Shown here: piece by piece, positions 1 to 6,913 of the stretch
Position numbering within the stretch: the first letter of the stretch is position 1
Layout: each line of letters begins with the position of its first letter
Assembly: GCA_945861295.1 (NCBI GenBank)
Contig: CAMAUF010000025.1
Location: 1-12,333 of the forward strand
Reading direction: 5' to 3'
DNA length: 12,333 nt
Source: a bacterium
GTDB taxonomy: Bacteria > Chloroflexota > Dehalococcoidia > Tepidiformales > Tepidiformaceae
The notes under the pieces: model-generated
Databases searched by the model: none
The model's input: the letters and a program-made list of their open reading frames with translations, nothing else
Told to the model about the DNA's origin: nothing
Made by a program: the position numbers and the translations under genes

Positions 1-118
1 CATCGTCAAGCGGCTGGTCGAGGCCGATGGCGGCTCCGTCGGCGTCACGAGCCGTCCGGGCCACGGCTCGCGATTCTGGTTCCGCCTAAGCGCGGCGGAA
101 ACGGGGGCCACGACGTGA
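1..118 (+). CDS. Sensor histidine kinase, C-terminal fragment (ATPase domain end)
   Basis: Only the last 38 residues are in the window; the gene starts upstream of base 1. The frame opens at base 2 and stops at TGA 116-118. The fragment shows the end of a GHKL/HATPase_c domain: an IVKRLVEADGG segment followed by SRPGHGSRFWFRL, which matches the G2-box/final-strand pattern (GxGSxFxFxL) of two-component sensor kinases. The known role of the family is ATP-dependent autophosphorylation of a histidine and phosphotransfer to a response regulator. Sensor domain, partner and stimulus cannot be seen. A short polar tail follows the domain. The gene converges on pheT with a 50-base gap that holds no convincing terminator (only a weak CCC-TTC-GGG hairpin near 151-159). 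Confidence 0.8.
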   Translation, partial: IVKRLVEADGGSVGVTSRPGHGSRFWFRLSAAETGATT

Positions 119-168
119 TTGCAGCCGCCAGCGCCCAAGGCCGCTGTTCGCCCTTCGGGAGGAGGCGC

Positions 169-2589
169 CTAACTTCGCACACTCGCGCCGGCCTCTTTCT
201 CAAGGCGCTTGACCAGTCCCTGTCGCACACGCAGCACCTCTTCGTCCGTCAAGGTCTTCCCGGGCGCTTGGAAGCGGAGCGCCAACGCCAGCGACTTCTT
301 GCCCTCCGGCAGGCCGGCGCCGCGATACTCATCGAAGATCGTGGCGACGATGCGGATGCCACCGGACCGGTGGGCGTTGGCGATTTCGGCGATGCGGCCG
401 GCCGGTGTGGCGGAATCGACCAACAGCGCGAGGTCCTGCCTCACCTCCGGGAAGCGCGACGGTGGCGCGTACTCGGGCTTCTCGGGCGTCGCCCGTGCCA
501 CCTCCTCCACCCAAAGCTCAACGAGGAAGACTGGACCGTCGATGCCGAACGCCGCCGCCGTGTCGGGGTGGACCTGGCCGACGACGCCAATCCGGTCCTT
601 GCCCACGCCGATCGCCGCCGTGTGCCCGTCGAGCAGGCCAAACTCGGTCGCCGCGGCATACTGGGCGCGGACGCCGAGCTGACCGAGGATGCCCTCGGCC
701 GCGCCCTTGGCGTCGAAGAAGTCGAGGCCGTCGGCACCGGGCCGGCCCCAGCGGTTCAGCGCCGGGCCGCCAGCCAGCGCGCAAAAGACGGGCCGTTCGT
801 GGGGCAGGTCCCCTTCGACGGGCAGGAACTCCGGCCCAATTTCGAAGATGCGCAGTGGCCCTTCGACGGTGTGCCGATTGGCGGCATACGTTTCGAGCAG
901 GCTGGCTCGGAGTGAGGTGCGCAGATACTTCCAGCGCGCCGCGACCGGGTTGACCACGCCGAGCGGGCCGGCCCGGCGTGGGTCTGACGGCTCGACCACT
1001 CGACCCAGCAACGTCATCTCCGTCAACGAGTAGGTGATGACCTCCTGGAAGCCGAGCGCGACAGCGAGGTCACGGACCCGTTCGCGCACATCTTCGACGG
1101 GCCGCGGTTCGGCTGGCGGCAGCGCCCCGCGCAGCTGCGTCGTCGGAAGGCGGTCGTAGCCGTAGATCCGCGCAAGCTCCTCGACCACGTCCTCGATGAT
1201 AGCGACGTCCGGCCGCCAATACGGCGGCTGAACACTGTACCGGTCCGGCGGGAGGTGGTGGCAGACGAAGCCGAGGTCGGTCAGAATACGGCGCACTTCG
1301 TCGGTCGCGATAGTAATGCCGAGGACGCGCTCGACGTCGTGATCCGCGAACACGATCGTGCGGGAAGCGGGCTTGCCCGGATAGGCATCGACGAGCCCCT
1401 TGGCGACGACACCGCCGGTCAGCGCCTCGTAGAGGGCAAGGGCGCGCTCGATAGCGAACATCGCCATTTCGGGCCCAATCCCCTTTTCGAAGCGTGTCGA
1501 AGCCTCGCTGCGCAGCCCGAGGTGGGTCGACGTGCGGCGCACCGAGCCGGGCTTCCAGTTCGCCGATTCGAGCAGCACGTTCACGGTCCGTTCGCTGACT
1601 TCGCTGACGCCCCCGCCCATCACGCCCGCGATGCTGGCCGGGCCAGCCGCGTCGCAGACGAGCATCATCTGGTCATCGAGGGTGCGCTCCACGCCGTCGA
1701 GCGTCGTGATCTTTTCTCCCGGCTTGGCGCGGCGCGCGATCAGGGCGCGGCCGCGGACGAGGTCGTAGTCAAACGCGTGCAGCGGCTGGCCAGTCTCGAT
1801 CATCACATAGTTGGTGATGTCCACGACGTTATTGATCGAGCGTTGCCCGTGGGCTTTCAGCCGTTCCTGAAGCCATTGCGGCGATGGCCCGAGGGTGACG
1901 CCCTGGATGACGGCCGCGATGAAGCGAGGACACAGCTCGGCGTCTTCAATGGCTACGGACACGAGGCCTTCGACCGCCGGGCCGGCAGCGGTGTACTGCC
2001 GTGACGGCTCGCGCAGTGGCTTGCCAGTCAGCGCCGACACCTCGCGGGCAAGTCCCAGCACGCCGAGGAGGTCGGCGCGGTTCGCCCAGGTCGAAAGTTC
2101 GAAGACGACGTCGCCGAGTTCCTCGACCAGCGGCCGCCCCACGACGGCCTCCGCCGGCAGGACCAGAATGCCTTCGTGGTCGTCGCTGAGTCCGAGCTCA
2201 CGTTCGCTCAGCACCATGCCGGCCGAATCGACGCCCCGGATGGGGCGCAGCTTGAGCGCGGTCTTCTTGCCCGTATGGCCGTCGATGAGTTCGGCGCCTT
2301 CGGTCGCGAAAGCGATCTTCTGGCCTGCGGCGACATTGGGCGCGCCGCAGACGACCTGTTGCGGTCCGTCGCCAGCGTCCACGGTGACGAGACGGAGCCG
2401 GTCGGCGTTGGGGTGCGGTTCGACCGCGATGACTTCTGCGACGCGGACGCATTCGGGGTCCCATGTGCCGCCGATGCGCTCATAGCCTTCGACTTCGGCG
2501 ACGGAGTCATTGATCTTGGTGCGGAACTCATCGAGCGGCAGGTCGACATCGACCAGTTCGCGGAGCCACTTGAGCGAAAGCTTCATCAT
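169..2589 (-). CDS. pheT: Phenylalanine--tRNA ligase beta subunit
   Basis: The product is the 806-residue beta subunit of the (alpha-beta)2 phenylalanyl-tRNA synthetase, a cytoplasmic enzyme that charges tRNA-Phe. The length is normal for bacterial PheT (about 800). Domains in order: an N-terminal EMAP-like tRNA-binding domain (roughly 46-155, with EPHPNADRLRLVTV and VVCGAPNV); B3/4 editing domain (roughly 210-380, including NNVVDITNYVMIETGQPLHAFD); B5 domain (about 410-490, ending VEELARIYGYDRLP); a catalytic-like core (about 490-690); and a C-terminal FDX-ACB anticodon-binding domain (about 710-803, starting near PPSRFPEVRQDLALLV). Two adjacent ATGs (2589 and 2586) could start translation; a GGGAGAGG Shine-Dalgarno lies about 8 bases upstream, so the choice costs one residue. 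It lies 76 bases after pheS on the same strand and is almost certainly in the same operon. Confidence 0.97.
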   Translation of the reverse strand: MMKLSLKWLRELVDVDLPLDEFRTKINDSVAEVEGYERIGGTWDPECVRVAEVIAVEPHPNADRLRLVTVDAGDGPQQVVCGAPNVAAGQKIAFATEGAELIDGHTGKKTALKLRPIRGVDSAGMVLSERELGLSDDHEGILVLPAEAVVGRPLVEELGDVVFELSTWANRADLLGVLGLAREVSALTGKPLREPSRQYTAAGPAVEGLVSVAIEDAELCPRFIAAVIQGVTLGPSPQWLQERLKAHGQRSINNVVDITNYVMIETGQPLHAFDYDLVRGRALIARRAKPGEKITTLDGVERTLDDQMMLVCDAAGPASIAGVMGGGVSEVSERTVNVLLESANWKPGSVRRTSTHLGLRSEASTRFEKGIGPEMAMFAIERALALYEALTGGVVAKGLVDAYPGKPASRTIVFADHDVERVLGITIATDEVRRILTDLGFVCHHLPPDRYSVQPPYWRPDVAIIEDVVEELARIYGYDRLPTTQLRGALPPAEPRPVEDVRERVRDLAVALGFQEVITYSLTEMTLLGRVVEPSDPRRAGPLGVVNPVAARWKYLRTSLRASLLETYAANRHTVEGPLRIFEIGPEFLPVEGDLPHERPVFCALAGGPALNRWGRPGADGLDFFDAKGAAEGILGQLGVRAQYAAATEFGLLDGHTAAIGVGKDRIGVVGQVHPDTAAAFGIDGPVFLVELWVEEVARATPEKPEYAPPSRFPEVRQDLALLVDSATPAGRIAEIANAHRSGGIRIVATIFDEYRGAGLPEGKKSLALALRFQAPGKTLTDEEVLRVRQGLVKRLEKEAGASVRS

Positions 2590-2665
2590 TGGTCACACCT
2601 CTCCCGCGGCCACGGACGCTGCCGGGCATTTCGTTCGCCAATCGCCACGCCACCGTGCGCGGCCG

Positions 2666-3706
2666 CTAAAACTGAGAAAGAAAGCGCAGGTCGTTCGCAT
2701 AGAAATGGCGGATATCTTCGATCCCCCAGCGCAATAGGGCGACCCGTTCGACGCCGAGCCCGAAGGCGAAACCGGTGTACTTCTTCGGGTCGTGCCCGTG
2801 GTTGGCGATGATCTCCGGGTGGACCATGCCCGCGCCCAGGATTTCGACCCATTTGTAGGTCGTCGAACCGTCCGCCTGCTTCACCGGCCAATCGATCGCC
2901 ATTTCGACGCCAGGCTCGACGAAGGGGAAGTACGAATGATGGAACATGATCTTGCGGTCGGGCCCGAACATGCGCCGGGCGAATTCGTAGAGGATGCCCT
3001 TGAGGTCGCTCATCCGGACGCCTTCATCGACGGCGAGGCCTTCGACTTGCGTGAGCTGCCATTCGTGCGTCGCGTCCGTCGCCTCTTGGCGATAGCACTT
3101 CCCTGGGACAATGACCCGGATCGGCGGCGCCTGCCGCTCCATCACGCGCGCTTGGTTCGGCGAGGTGTGCGTCCGCAGAAGCATGTCGCGCTTGCCGCCA
3201 ATGATGCTGTCGACCCAGATCGTGTCCCACATGTCGCGCGCGGGGTGATCGGCTGGGATGCGCATGGCGTCGAAGTTGTAGCGATCCCACTCGACTTCCG
3301 GCCCTTCGGCGACGCGGAAGCCCATCTCGCCGAAGGCGGCGATGATGTCGCGCAAGGTCTGGGTCACCGGGTGGAGGCGGCCGATGGTCTGGGGCCGGCC
3401 GGGAAGCGAAACATCGAGGGCGGCCGTTGTCGTTAGCTCACGCAGCGCGGCGCTCTTCATGCCGCCAAGCTTCTCCGCAAGCGCCGCTTCGACACGACCC
3501 TTGAGCAAGTTCGCGGCGCCGCCAAAGCTTGCGCGCTCCGGGGCGGGCTGATCCTTCACGGAGCGCAGGAGGCCGGTAATGCGGCCATCCTGGCGCCCGA
3601 GCCACATCGCCCGCCAATCGTCGATGCCGGCGGCGTCAGGGGCGGCGGCGAGCGCGGCAAGCGCGGCGGCTTCGAGCGTTACGAGCGATGGTACGGCGAT
3701 CGTCAT
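2666..3706 (-). CDS. pheS: Phenylalanine--tRNA ligase alpha subunit
   Basis: This is the catalytic alpha subunit of phenylalanyl-tRNA synthetase, a class II enzyme. From ATG 3706 it has 346 residues, usual for the family. The N-terminal ~90 residues are the helical tRNA-binding arm. Motif 1 is around 111-150 (HPVTQTLRDII, PEVEWDRYNFDAMRIPADHPAR). Motif 2 is around 176-224 (LLRTHTSPNQARVM, GKCYRQEATDATHEWQ, TQVEGLAVD). Motif 3 is GFAFGLGVERVALLRWGIED at 312-331. A GTG at 3712 would add two residues, but I prefer ATG 3706: a TATACT hexamer sits just 8 bases before it, so a transcript from that box would start at about 3708, inside the GTG codon. There is no clear Shine-Dalgarno, which fits a leaderless message. 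pheT follows in the same direction. Confidence 0.97.
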   Translation of the reverse strand: MTIAVPSLVTLEAAALAALAAAPDAAGIDDWRAMWLGRQDGRITGLLRSVKDQPAPERASFGGAANLLKGRVEAALAEKLGGMKSAALRELTTTAALDVSLPGRPQTIGRLHPVTQTLRDIIAAFGEMGFRVAEGPEVEWDRYNFDAMRIPADHPARDMWDTIWVDSIIGGKRDMLLRTHTSPNQARVMERQAPPIRVIVPGKCYRQEATDATHEWQLTQVEGLAVDEGVRMSDLKGILYEFARRMFGPDRKIMFHHSYFPFVEPGVEMAIDWPVKQADGSTTYKWVEILGAGMVHPEIIANHGHDPKKYTGFAFGLGVERVALLRWGIEDIRHFYANDLRFLSQF

Positions 3707-3714
3707 AGGCACCG

Positions 3715-3720
3715 AGTATA
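3715..3720 (-). promoter_or_regulatory. Candidate -10 box (TATACT) of pheST, leaderless arrangement
   Basis: Read on the minus strand, TATACT matches the TATAAT consensus at 5 of 6 bases and is separated from the pheS ATG (3706) by only 8 bases (CGGTGCCT). With the usual 6-7 base distance from -10 to start of transcription, the RNA would begin about 2 bases before the ATG, giving an essentially leaderless mRNA. No TTGACA-like -35 lies at 16-18 bases upstream. The position is seen directly; promoter function is inference. Confidence 0.6.
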
Positions 3721-3786
3721 GGGGATCACGTCACGTTGGCGGGAAGGGCCCGGGGGCCGTCGCTATCAGTCGTCAGTTGAAAAACG

Positions 3787-4204
3787 TCACAGCGAACCGA
3801 TCAGCGGCTTGGGGTCGATGACCACCTTTGAAACGTGAGGGTAAGCCAGGAGCTTGGCATCGCGGGTGAACAGGGAGATCTCAAGAATGCGCGCCGTCGC
3901 CACAAGGAGCTGGTCGGCCGGGTCCCTGTGAATCGTCCCAGGCAGCCGGGTCGATTCGATCACCATTTTTTGGCGTCAGGTCGAGAAGTTGGACGCCGGG
4001 ATAGGCCAGCGCCCCGATGATCCACTCGTCGACCGACCGATCGAGCTGAAGGCGGCCGAGCTGAACAGCCTTCGCGACTTCCCAGCACGAGATGATGCTC
4101 ACCCCTATACCGAAGCGTCCGTGCGCAGCGAGGAGCGCAGTCTCCGCCGGCCTCAGCGTTGACGCCGTCACCCACCAGATCCAAATGTGAGTCTCCAGGA
4201 GCAT
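3787..4204 (-). pseudogene. vapC: VapC-type PIN-domain ribonuclease toxin, frameshifted
   Basis: VapC toxins are PIN-domain RNases that cleave tRNA or rRNA and are held inactive by a VapB partner. The first 78 codons (from ATG 4204) read as a PIN domain: MLLETHIWIWWV, then VSIISCWEVAKAVQLGRL, then VQLLDLTP. The frame then breaks at a run of six A on the coding strand (T6 at 3966-3971). Skipping one A restores the second half of the same domain: VIESTRLPGTIHRDPADQ, VATARILEI, LFTRDAKLLAY, ending at TGA 3789-3787. The repaired protein would be 138 residues, normal for VapC. Acidic residues on repair are E4, E42, D94, D97 and D115; family members have Asp at position 4, so E4 is a second possible lesion. 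Without repair, the first frame runs on to 3881 with unrelated residues. A sequencing indel or transcriptional slippage at A6 are alternatives to true decay. Confidence 0.85.
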
Positions 4205-4419
4205 CGCGAGAGGGCGTCCCAATCAGCTTCGGCGACGGGATCGAATGGGCTGTCGTAACGGAGAACAGATCCGCGAAGCGGATAGAGGTTGGAAGCACCT
4301 TCGCCGTTTCCGACTTCCCGAATCCATATCTCTACGTCTCGCCCAACCAGATCACGAGCCTCTGGCAGATGCACCGTTTCAGAGTCGAGGTGGCGTTGAA
4401 TCCGGACGATGGCGCTCAT
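4168..4419 (-). CDS. VapB-like antitoxin partner of the PIN toxin
   Basis: The 83-residue protein begins at ATG 4419 and precedes and overlaps the PIN-toxin gene, the usual antitoxin-toxin order. The N-terminal half (MSAIVRIQRHLDSETVHLPE, then DLVGRDVEIWIREV) looks like a small beta-rich DNA-binding or dimerisation module. The second half carries LRGSVLRYDSPFDPVAEADW, a pattern I recognise from the C-terminal toxin-binding tail of VapB-like antitoxins upstream of PIN genes. Such antitoxins normally end at about the DWDAL motif (residues 66-70). Here codon 72 is CGA, overlapping the toxin ATG as CGATG, and the frame runs 12 more residues to 4168. A single C-to-T change would give the common TGATG overlap, so loss of the stop is likely. 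The exact family is uncertain, and the product would bind the PIN protein if that is made. Confidence 0.7.
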   Translation of the reverse strand: MSAIVRIQRHLDSETVHLPEARDLVGRDVEIWIREVGNGEGASNLYPLRGSVLRYDSPFDPVAEADWDALSRCSWRLTFGSGG

Positions 4420-4428
4420 GGCGATTCC

Positions 4429-4434
4429 ACTGTA
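4429..4434 (-). promoter_or_regulatory. Candidate extended -10 (TGG-TACAGT) of the antitoxin-toxin pair
   Basis: On the minus strand TACAGT, preceded by TGG (extended -10 form TGn), sits 9 bases before the antitoxin ATG at 4419. It matches TATAAT at 4 of 6 positions. I see no -35 at the right spacing. It lies in the 132-base divergent gap shared with the monooxygenase promoter. The spacing resembles the pheS and monooxygenase boxes, which is the main reason to list it. Confidence 0.35.
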
Positions 4435-4538
4435 CCACTCTGAGGTTCCTTTAGCGGTGGAGCATGAACGCGCCGCGGCACGTCGGACCAAAGTGCACGC
4501 GTGCCGCGGAGCGCTCCCCGCAATTCGCCTAAAAGTCG

Positions 4539-4544
4539 TAGAAT
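4539..4544 (+). promoter_or_regulatory. Candidate -10 box (TAGAAT) of the flavin monooxygenase gene, leaderless arrangement
   Basis: TAGAAT matches TATAAT at 5 of 6 bases and is followed by exactly 7 bases (CCCGCGC) and then ATG 4552. A transcript would start at or one base before the start codon. There is no Shine-Dalgarno before 4552 and no clear -35. This also decides the start: an in-frame GTG at 4501 would lie upstream of the promoter and adds 17 residues unlike the family N-terminus. Confidence 0.55.
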
Positions 4545-4551
4545 CCCGCGC

Positions 4552-5547
4552 ATGATTCGTTTTGGTCTCGCCTACGATTTCCGCAACCCAGCCCAATGGC
4601 GCCGCCCGTGGGCCGAGGTCTACCGTGGCATCCTCGACCAAATCGTCTTTGCCGAATCGCTCGGCTTCGACGCTATTTGGCTGACCGAGCACCACTTCGT
4701 CGATGACGGCTACACGCCAGCGCCGGTGCCGCTGATGGCCGCCATCGCGATGGTCACCCAACGCGTGGAAATCGGCACGGACATCCTGCTGCTCCCCTTC
4801 TACAACGCCGTCCGGCTGGCCGAAGAGGTCGCGACGGTCGACATCCTCTCGGGCGGGCGCGCCATGGTCGGCATCGGCATGGGCTACCGCGAGGAGGAGT
4901 ACGCCGCCTTCGGCCAGACGCGCGCCCAACGCCTGCGCCGCACCACCGAGGGCATCGATGTCCTGCGCGGGGCCTGGGCTGATGAGCCGTTCAGCTACCA
5001 GGGGACGTATTACCAGCTCGACAACGTCGATGTCACGCCGAAGCCCGTGCGCCAGCCGCCCCTCTGGCTCGCCACCGCCTCGGAGCCCGCGGCCCGTCGC
5101 GCCGCCCGCCTCGGCCTCCACATCCTCCCGCAAGGCGACCGCGCTGCGGCGTACCAGCCCTGGCTCGATGAACTGTCGAAGCGCGGTGACCTGCCCGAGA
5201 AGTACCGGATCGGCATGATCAAGCCCTGCTTTGTCGCGAGCGACCGTGACGACCCGCTCTGGCGCGAGGTTTCGGAGCGCGAACGCTACCGCTGGGGCAC
5301 CTACCGGCCCTGGATTCAGGCCGCCAACTTCGCCGCGCCGCCCAGGGGCGAGGGGCAGCCCATCGACCAATCCTGGTTCGTCGGCTCGCCGGACGAGCTC
5401 GTCGACAAGATCGGCCGCTTCCGCGAGTCCATCCCAGTCACCGATTTCATCAGCTGGGGCTGCCCGCCAGGGATGGACCCGAAGGTGATGTACCCACGCC
5501 TTGAGGCGTTCGCCACCAAGGTCATCCCGCAACTGCGCGGGTCGTAG
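4552..5547 (+). CDS. LLM-class flavin-dependent oxidoreductase (luciferase-like monooxygenase)
   Basis: The 331-residue protein has the bacterial luciferase-like (PF00296-type) TIM-barrel pattern. It begins MIRFGLAYDFRNP (first strand), followed by AESLGFDAIWLTEHHFVDD (the typical EHHF motif, near residues 36-54), VTQRVEIGTDILLLPFYNAVRLAEE, LSGGRAMVGIGMGYREEEYAAFG, the PKPVRQPPLWLATAS segment, and a C-terminal QSWFVGSPDELVDKIGRF block. Family members use reduced FMN or F420 to oxidise small organic substrates; neither cofactor nor substrate can be read from this sequence. ATG 4552 is chosen because it sits 7 bases after a -10-like TAGAAT and starts at the usual first strand. The gene is divergent from the antitoxin-toxin pair and convergent with the Rid gene (29-base gap), so it is probably monocistronic. 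Confidence 0.92.
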   Translation: MIRFGLAYDFRNPAQWRRPWAEVYRGILDQIVFAESLGFDAIWLTEHHFVDDGYTPAPVPLMAAIAMVTQRVEIGTDILLLPFYNAVRLAEEVATVDILSGGRAMVGIGMGYREEEYAAFGQTRAQRLRRTTEGIDVLRGAWADEPFSYQGTYYQLDNVDVTPKPVRQPPLWLATASEPAARRAARLGLHILPQGDRAAAYQPWLDELSKRGDLPEKYRIGMIKPCFVASDRDDPLWREVSERERYRWGTYRPWIQAANFAAPPRGEGQPIDQSWFVGSPDELVDKIGRFRESIPVTDFISWGCPPGMDPKVMYPRLEAFATKVIPQLRGS

Positions 5548-5576
5548 GGCCGGATTAGCGAAGGTTGGCGCGCCGT

Positions 5577-5972
5577 TTACGCTACCGCCGTCGCTTCGAG
5601 TTCCACCATGATGCTCGGTTCGAAGAGGCGCGCGACGCCCAGTACGGTGCTGGCCGGACTGCAACCATCGGAGGCGAATACTGGCATGAGTTCGCCCGCA
5701 GCGCCCATGAGGGCATCGACATCCGTCGTGTACACGTTCAGGCGGACGACGTTCGCCGCGGTCATGCCCGCAGCAGCCAAGGCGTCCTTGAGGTTCGACC
5801 ACGCCATCTTGAACTGGGCCACGATGTCGCCCGGGTGCATCGGGTTGCCTTCGGGATCGGTGGCCGTCTGGCCGGAGAGGTAAAGCGTGCGCTGCACGCC
5901 GGTCACCTCGACGCCGTGGTTGAGATTGAACGCCTGCAGCCAGGGTGTGGGGTTGATATTGCGCCGTTCCAT
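5577..5972 (-). CDS. Rid (YjgF/YER057c/UK114) family protein lacking the catalytic Arg
   Basis: The 131-residue protein has the Rid fold signature: RTLYLSGQTATDPEGNPMHP, AQFKMAWSNLKDALAAAGMT, VVRLNVYTTDVDALM, and the C-terminal LFEPSIMVELEATAVA. Authentic RidA hydrolyses reactive enamine/imine intermediates using an arginine (R105 in E. coli, in PARSCVEVARLP). Here the aligned segment is SPASTVLGVARLF, with Ser108 in place of that Arg, so it belongs to a Rid subgroup not expected to have imine deaminase activity. ATG 5972 is supported by GAGGA 6 bases upstream and by the family start; longer open frame upstream crosses the SDR gene and is spurious. The gene is divergent from the SDR gene (130-base gap), suggesting it may serve the same catabolic locus. 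Confidence 0.9.
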   Translation of the reverse strand: MERRNINPTPWLQAFNLNHGVEVTGVQRTLYLSGQTATDPEGNPMHPGDIVAQFKMAWSNLKDALAAAGMTAANVVRLNVYTTDVDALMGAAGELMPVFASDGCSPASTVLGVARLFEPSIMVELEATAVA

Positions 5973-6005
5973 CGCGTGTCCTCGAGGGAGCGTGATTCGC
6001 GGAAG

Positions 6006-6021
6006 CATACGTGTTTGTATG
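6006..6021. repeat. Short inverted repeat in the divergent Rid/SDR promoter region
   Basis: CATAC and GTATG form a 5-bp inverted repeat around a 6-base spacer (GTGTTT), in the middle of the 130-base gap between the divergent Rid and SDR starts. The position suits an operator for a dimeric regulator, and the local sequence is AT-richer than its flanks. The arms are short, so chance is a real possibility, and no regulator gene lies in the window next to it. Confidence 0.3.
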
Positions 6022-6102
6022 GAAGAGATGTTGCCGGGCGGCCTCGACTTTCGTCCGGCGCCGCGCCAAGCTGGCGAGCAACACACCCAGCGGGAGGACG
6101 CC

Positions 6103-6894
6103 ATGCCAGGGCCACGACTCGAAGGAAAGGTCGCCATCGTCACCGGCGCCGGTTCGCAGCTCGACGAGGGCATCGGGAACGGCCGCGCCGCCGCGATCCT
6201 CATGGCCCGCGAAGGTGCGCGCGTTCTCCTCGTCGACCGTAAGCCCGAACCGGCGGAGGCCACGCTCGCGATGATCCGCGCCGAAGGCGGCGAGGCGGCT
6301 GTGTTCGGCGCGGACGTCACCATCAGTGCCGACTGCGAGGCGATGGTCCGCGCAGCCGTGTCCCGCTGGGGCCGGCTCGACATCCTCGACAACAACGTCG
6401 GTATCGGCGGCGCGGGCAATGTGGTCGATGTCGACGAAGCGCTCTGGGATCGTGTCATGGCCGTCAACGTGAAGGGCATGATGCTCGCCAGCAAGCACGC
6501 CATCCCAGCGATGCTGGCGAGCGACGGCGGCGGCGCGATCATCAACATTGCGTCCATTGCCGCGTTGCGGCCGTCCCGCTTGACTCCATATGCGACCTCG
6601 AAGGGCGCGGTCATCGCGCTGACGCAAGCAATGGCCGTCGACCACGGCCGCCAGGGCATCCGCGTGAACTGCATCGCGCCGGGGCCGGTGTACACGCCGA
6701 TGGTCTACGCCGCCGGGATGGCGGACGAGCAGCGGGAGCGGCGCCGCAACAGCTCGCTGCTCAAGGTCGAGGGCACGGGCTGGGACATCGGCCACGCCGT
6801 CGTTTTTCTCGCCTCCAAAGAAGCGCGGTACATCACGGGCGTCGTCCTGCCGGTCGATGGCGGCGTCTTGTTGTCGAGCCCCGACCGGCGTTGA
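6103..6894 (+). CDS. SDR-family NAD(P)-dependent oxidoreductase
   Basis: This 263-residue protein is a classical short-chain dehydrogenase. The Rossmann glycine motif is VTGAGSQLDEGIGNG (13-27), with a few extra residues in the glycine loop, as in one SDR subgroup. Asp45 (VLLVDRK) at the end of strand beta-2 suggests NAD preference. The NNAG-type motif is NNVG (97-100). Catalytic residues are N122 (NVKG), S151 (INIASIAA), Y163 and K167 (YATSK). The C-terminus has IRVNCIAPGPVYTPM and GVVLPVDGG. ATG 6103 is set by GGGAGGA 6 bases upstream and the usual LEGKVAIVTG beginning; the open frame upstream to 5887 overlaps the divergent Rid gene and is not coding. The P450 follows 84 bases later on the same strand, making an alcohol produced by the P450 a plausible but unproven substrate. 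Confidence 0.95.
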   Translation: MPGPRLEGKVAIVTGAGSQLDEGIGNGRAAAILMAREGARVLLVDRKPEPAEATLAMIRAEGGEAAVFGADVTISADCEAMVRAAVSRWGRLDILDNNVGIGGAGNVVDVDEALWDRVMAVNVKGMMLASKHAIPAMLASDGGGAIINIASIAALRPSRLTPYATSKGAVIALTQAMAVDHGRQGIRVNCIAPGPVYTPMVYAAGMADEQRERRRNSSLLKVEGTGWDIGHAVVFLASKEARYITGVVLPVDGGVLLSSPDRR

Positions 6895-6913
6895 TCGCAA
6901 GCGCACGCCCGAG

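Noticed and set aside
119..168. Terminator between the histidine kinase and pheT
   Set aside because: Only a 3-bp CCC/GGG stem and a CGCC/GGCG pairing can be drawn, without a U-tract on either strand.
115..915. A 266-codon plus-strand open frame opposite pheT
   Set aside because: It lies wholly antisense to the conserved PheT C-terminal domains and has no recognisable motif; its start overlaps the kinase stop by chance.
3707..3712. GTG 3712 as start of pheS
   Set aside because: It lies at or before the predicted transcription start from TATACT; ATG 3706 is the better fit.
4501..4551. GTG 4501 as start of the flavin monooxygenase
   Set aside because: The extra 17 residues are Arg/Pro/Ser-rich and unlike the family, and the TAGAAT box at 4539-4544 would lie inside the coding region.
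5556..5576. GGCGCGCC palindrome between the monooxygenase and Rid genes as a terminator
   Set aside because: It is a self-complementary 8-mer with no room for a loop and no U-tract; probably chance in GC-rich DNA.
5973..6695. N-terminal extension of the Rid gene upstream of 5972
   Set aside because: It is antisense to the SDR gene, whereas ATG 5972 has a GAGGA site and begins at the normal Rid N-terminus.
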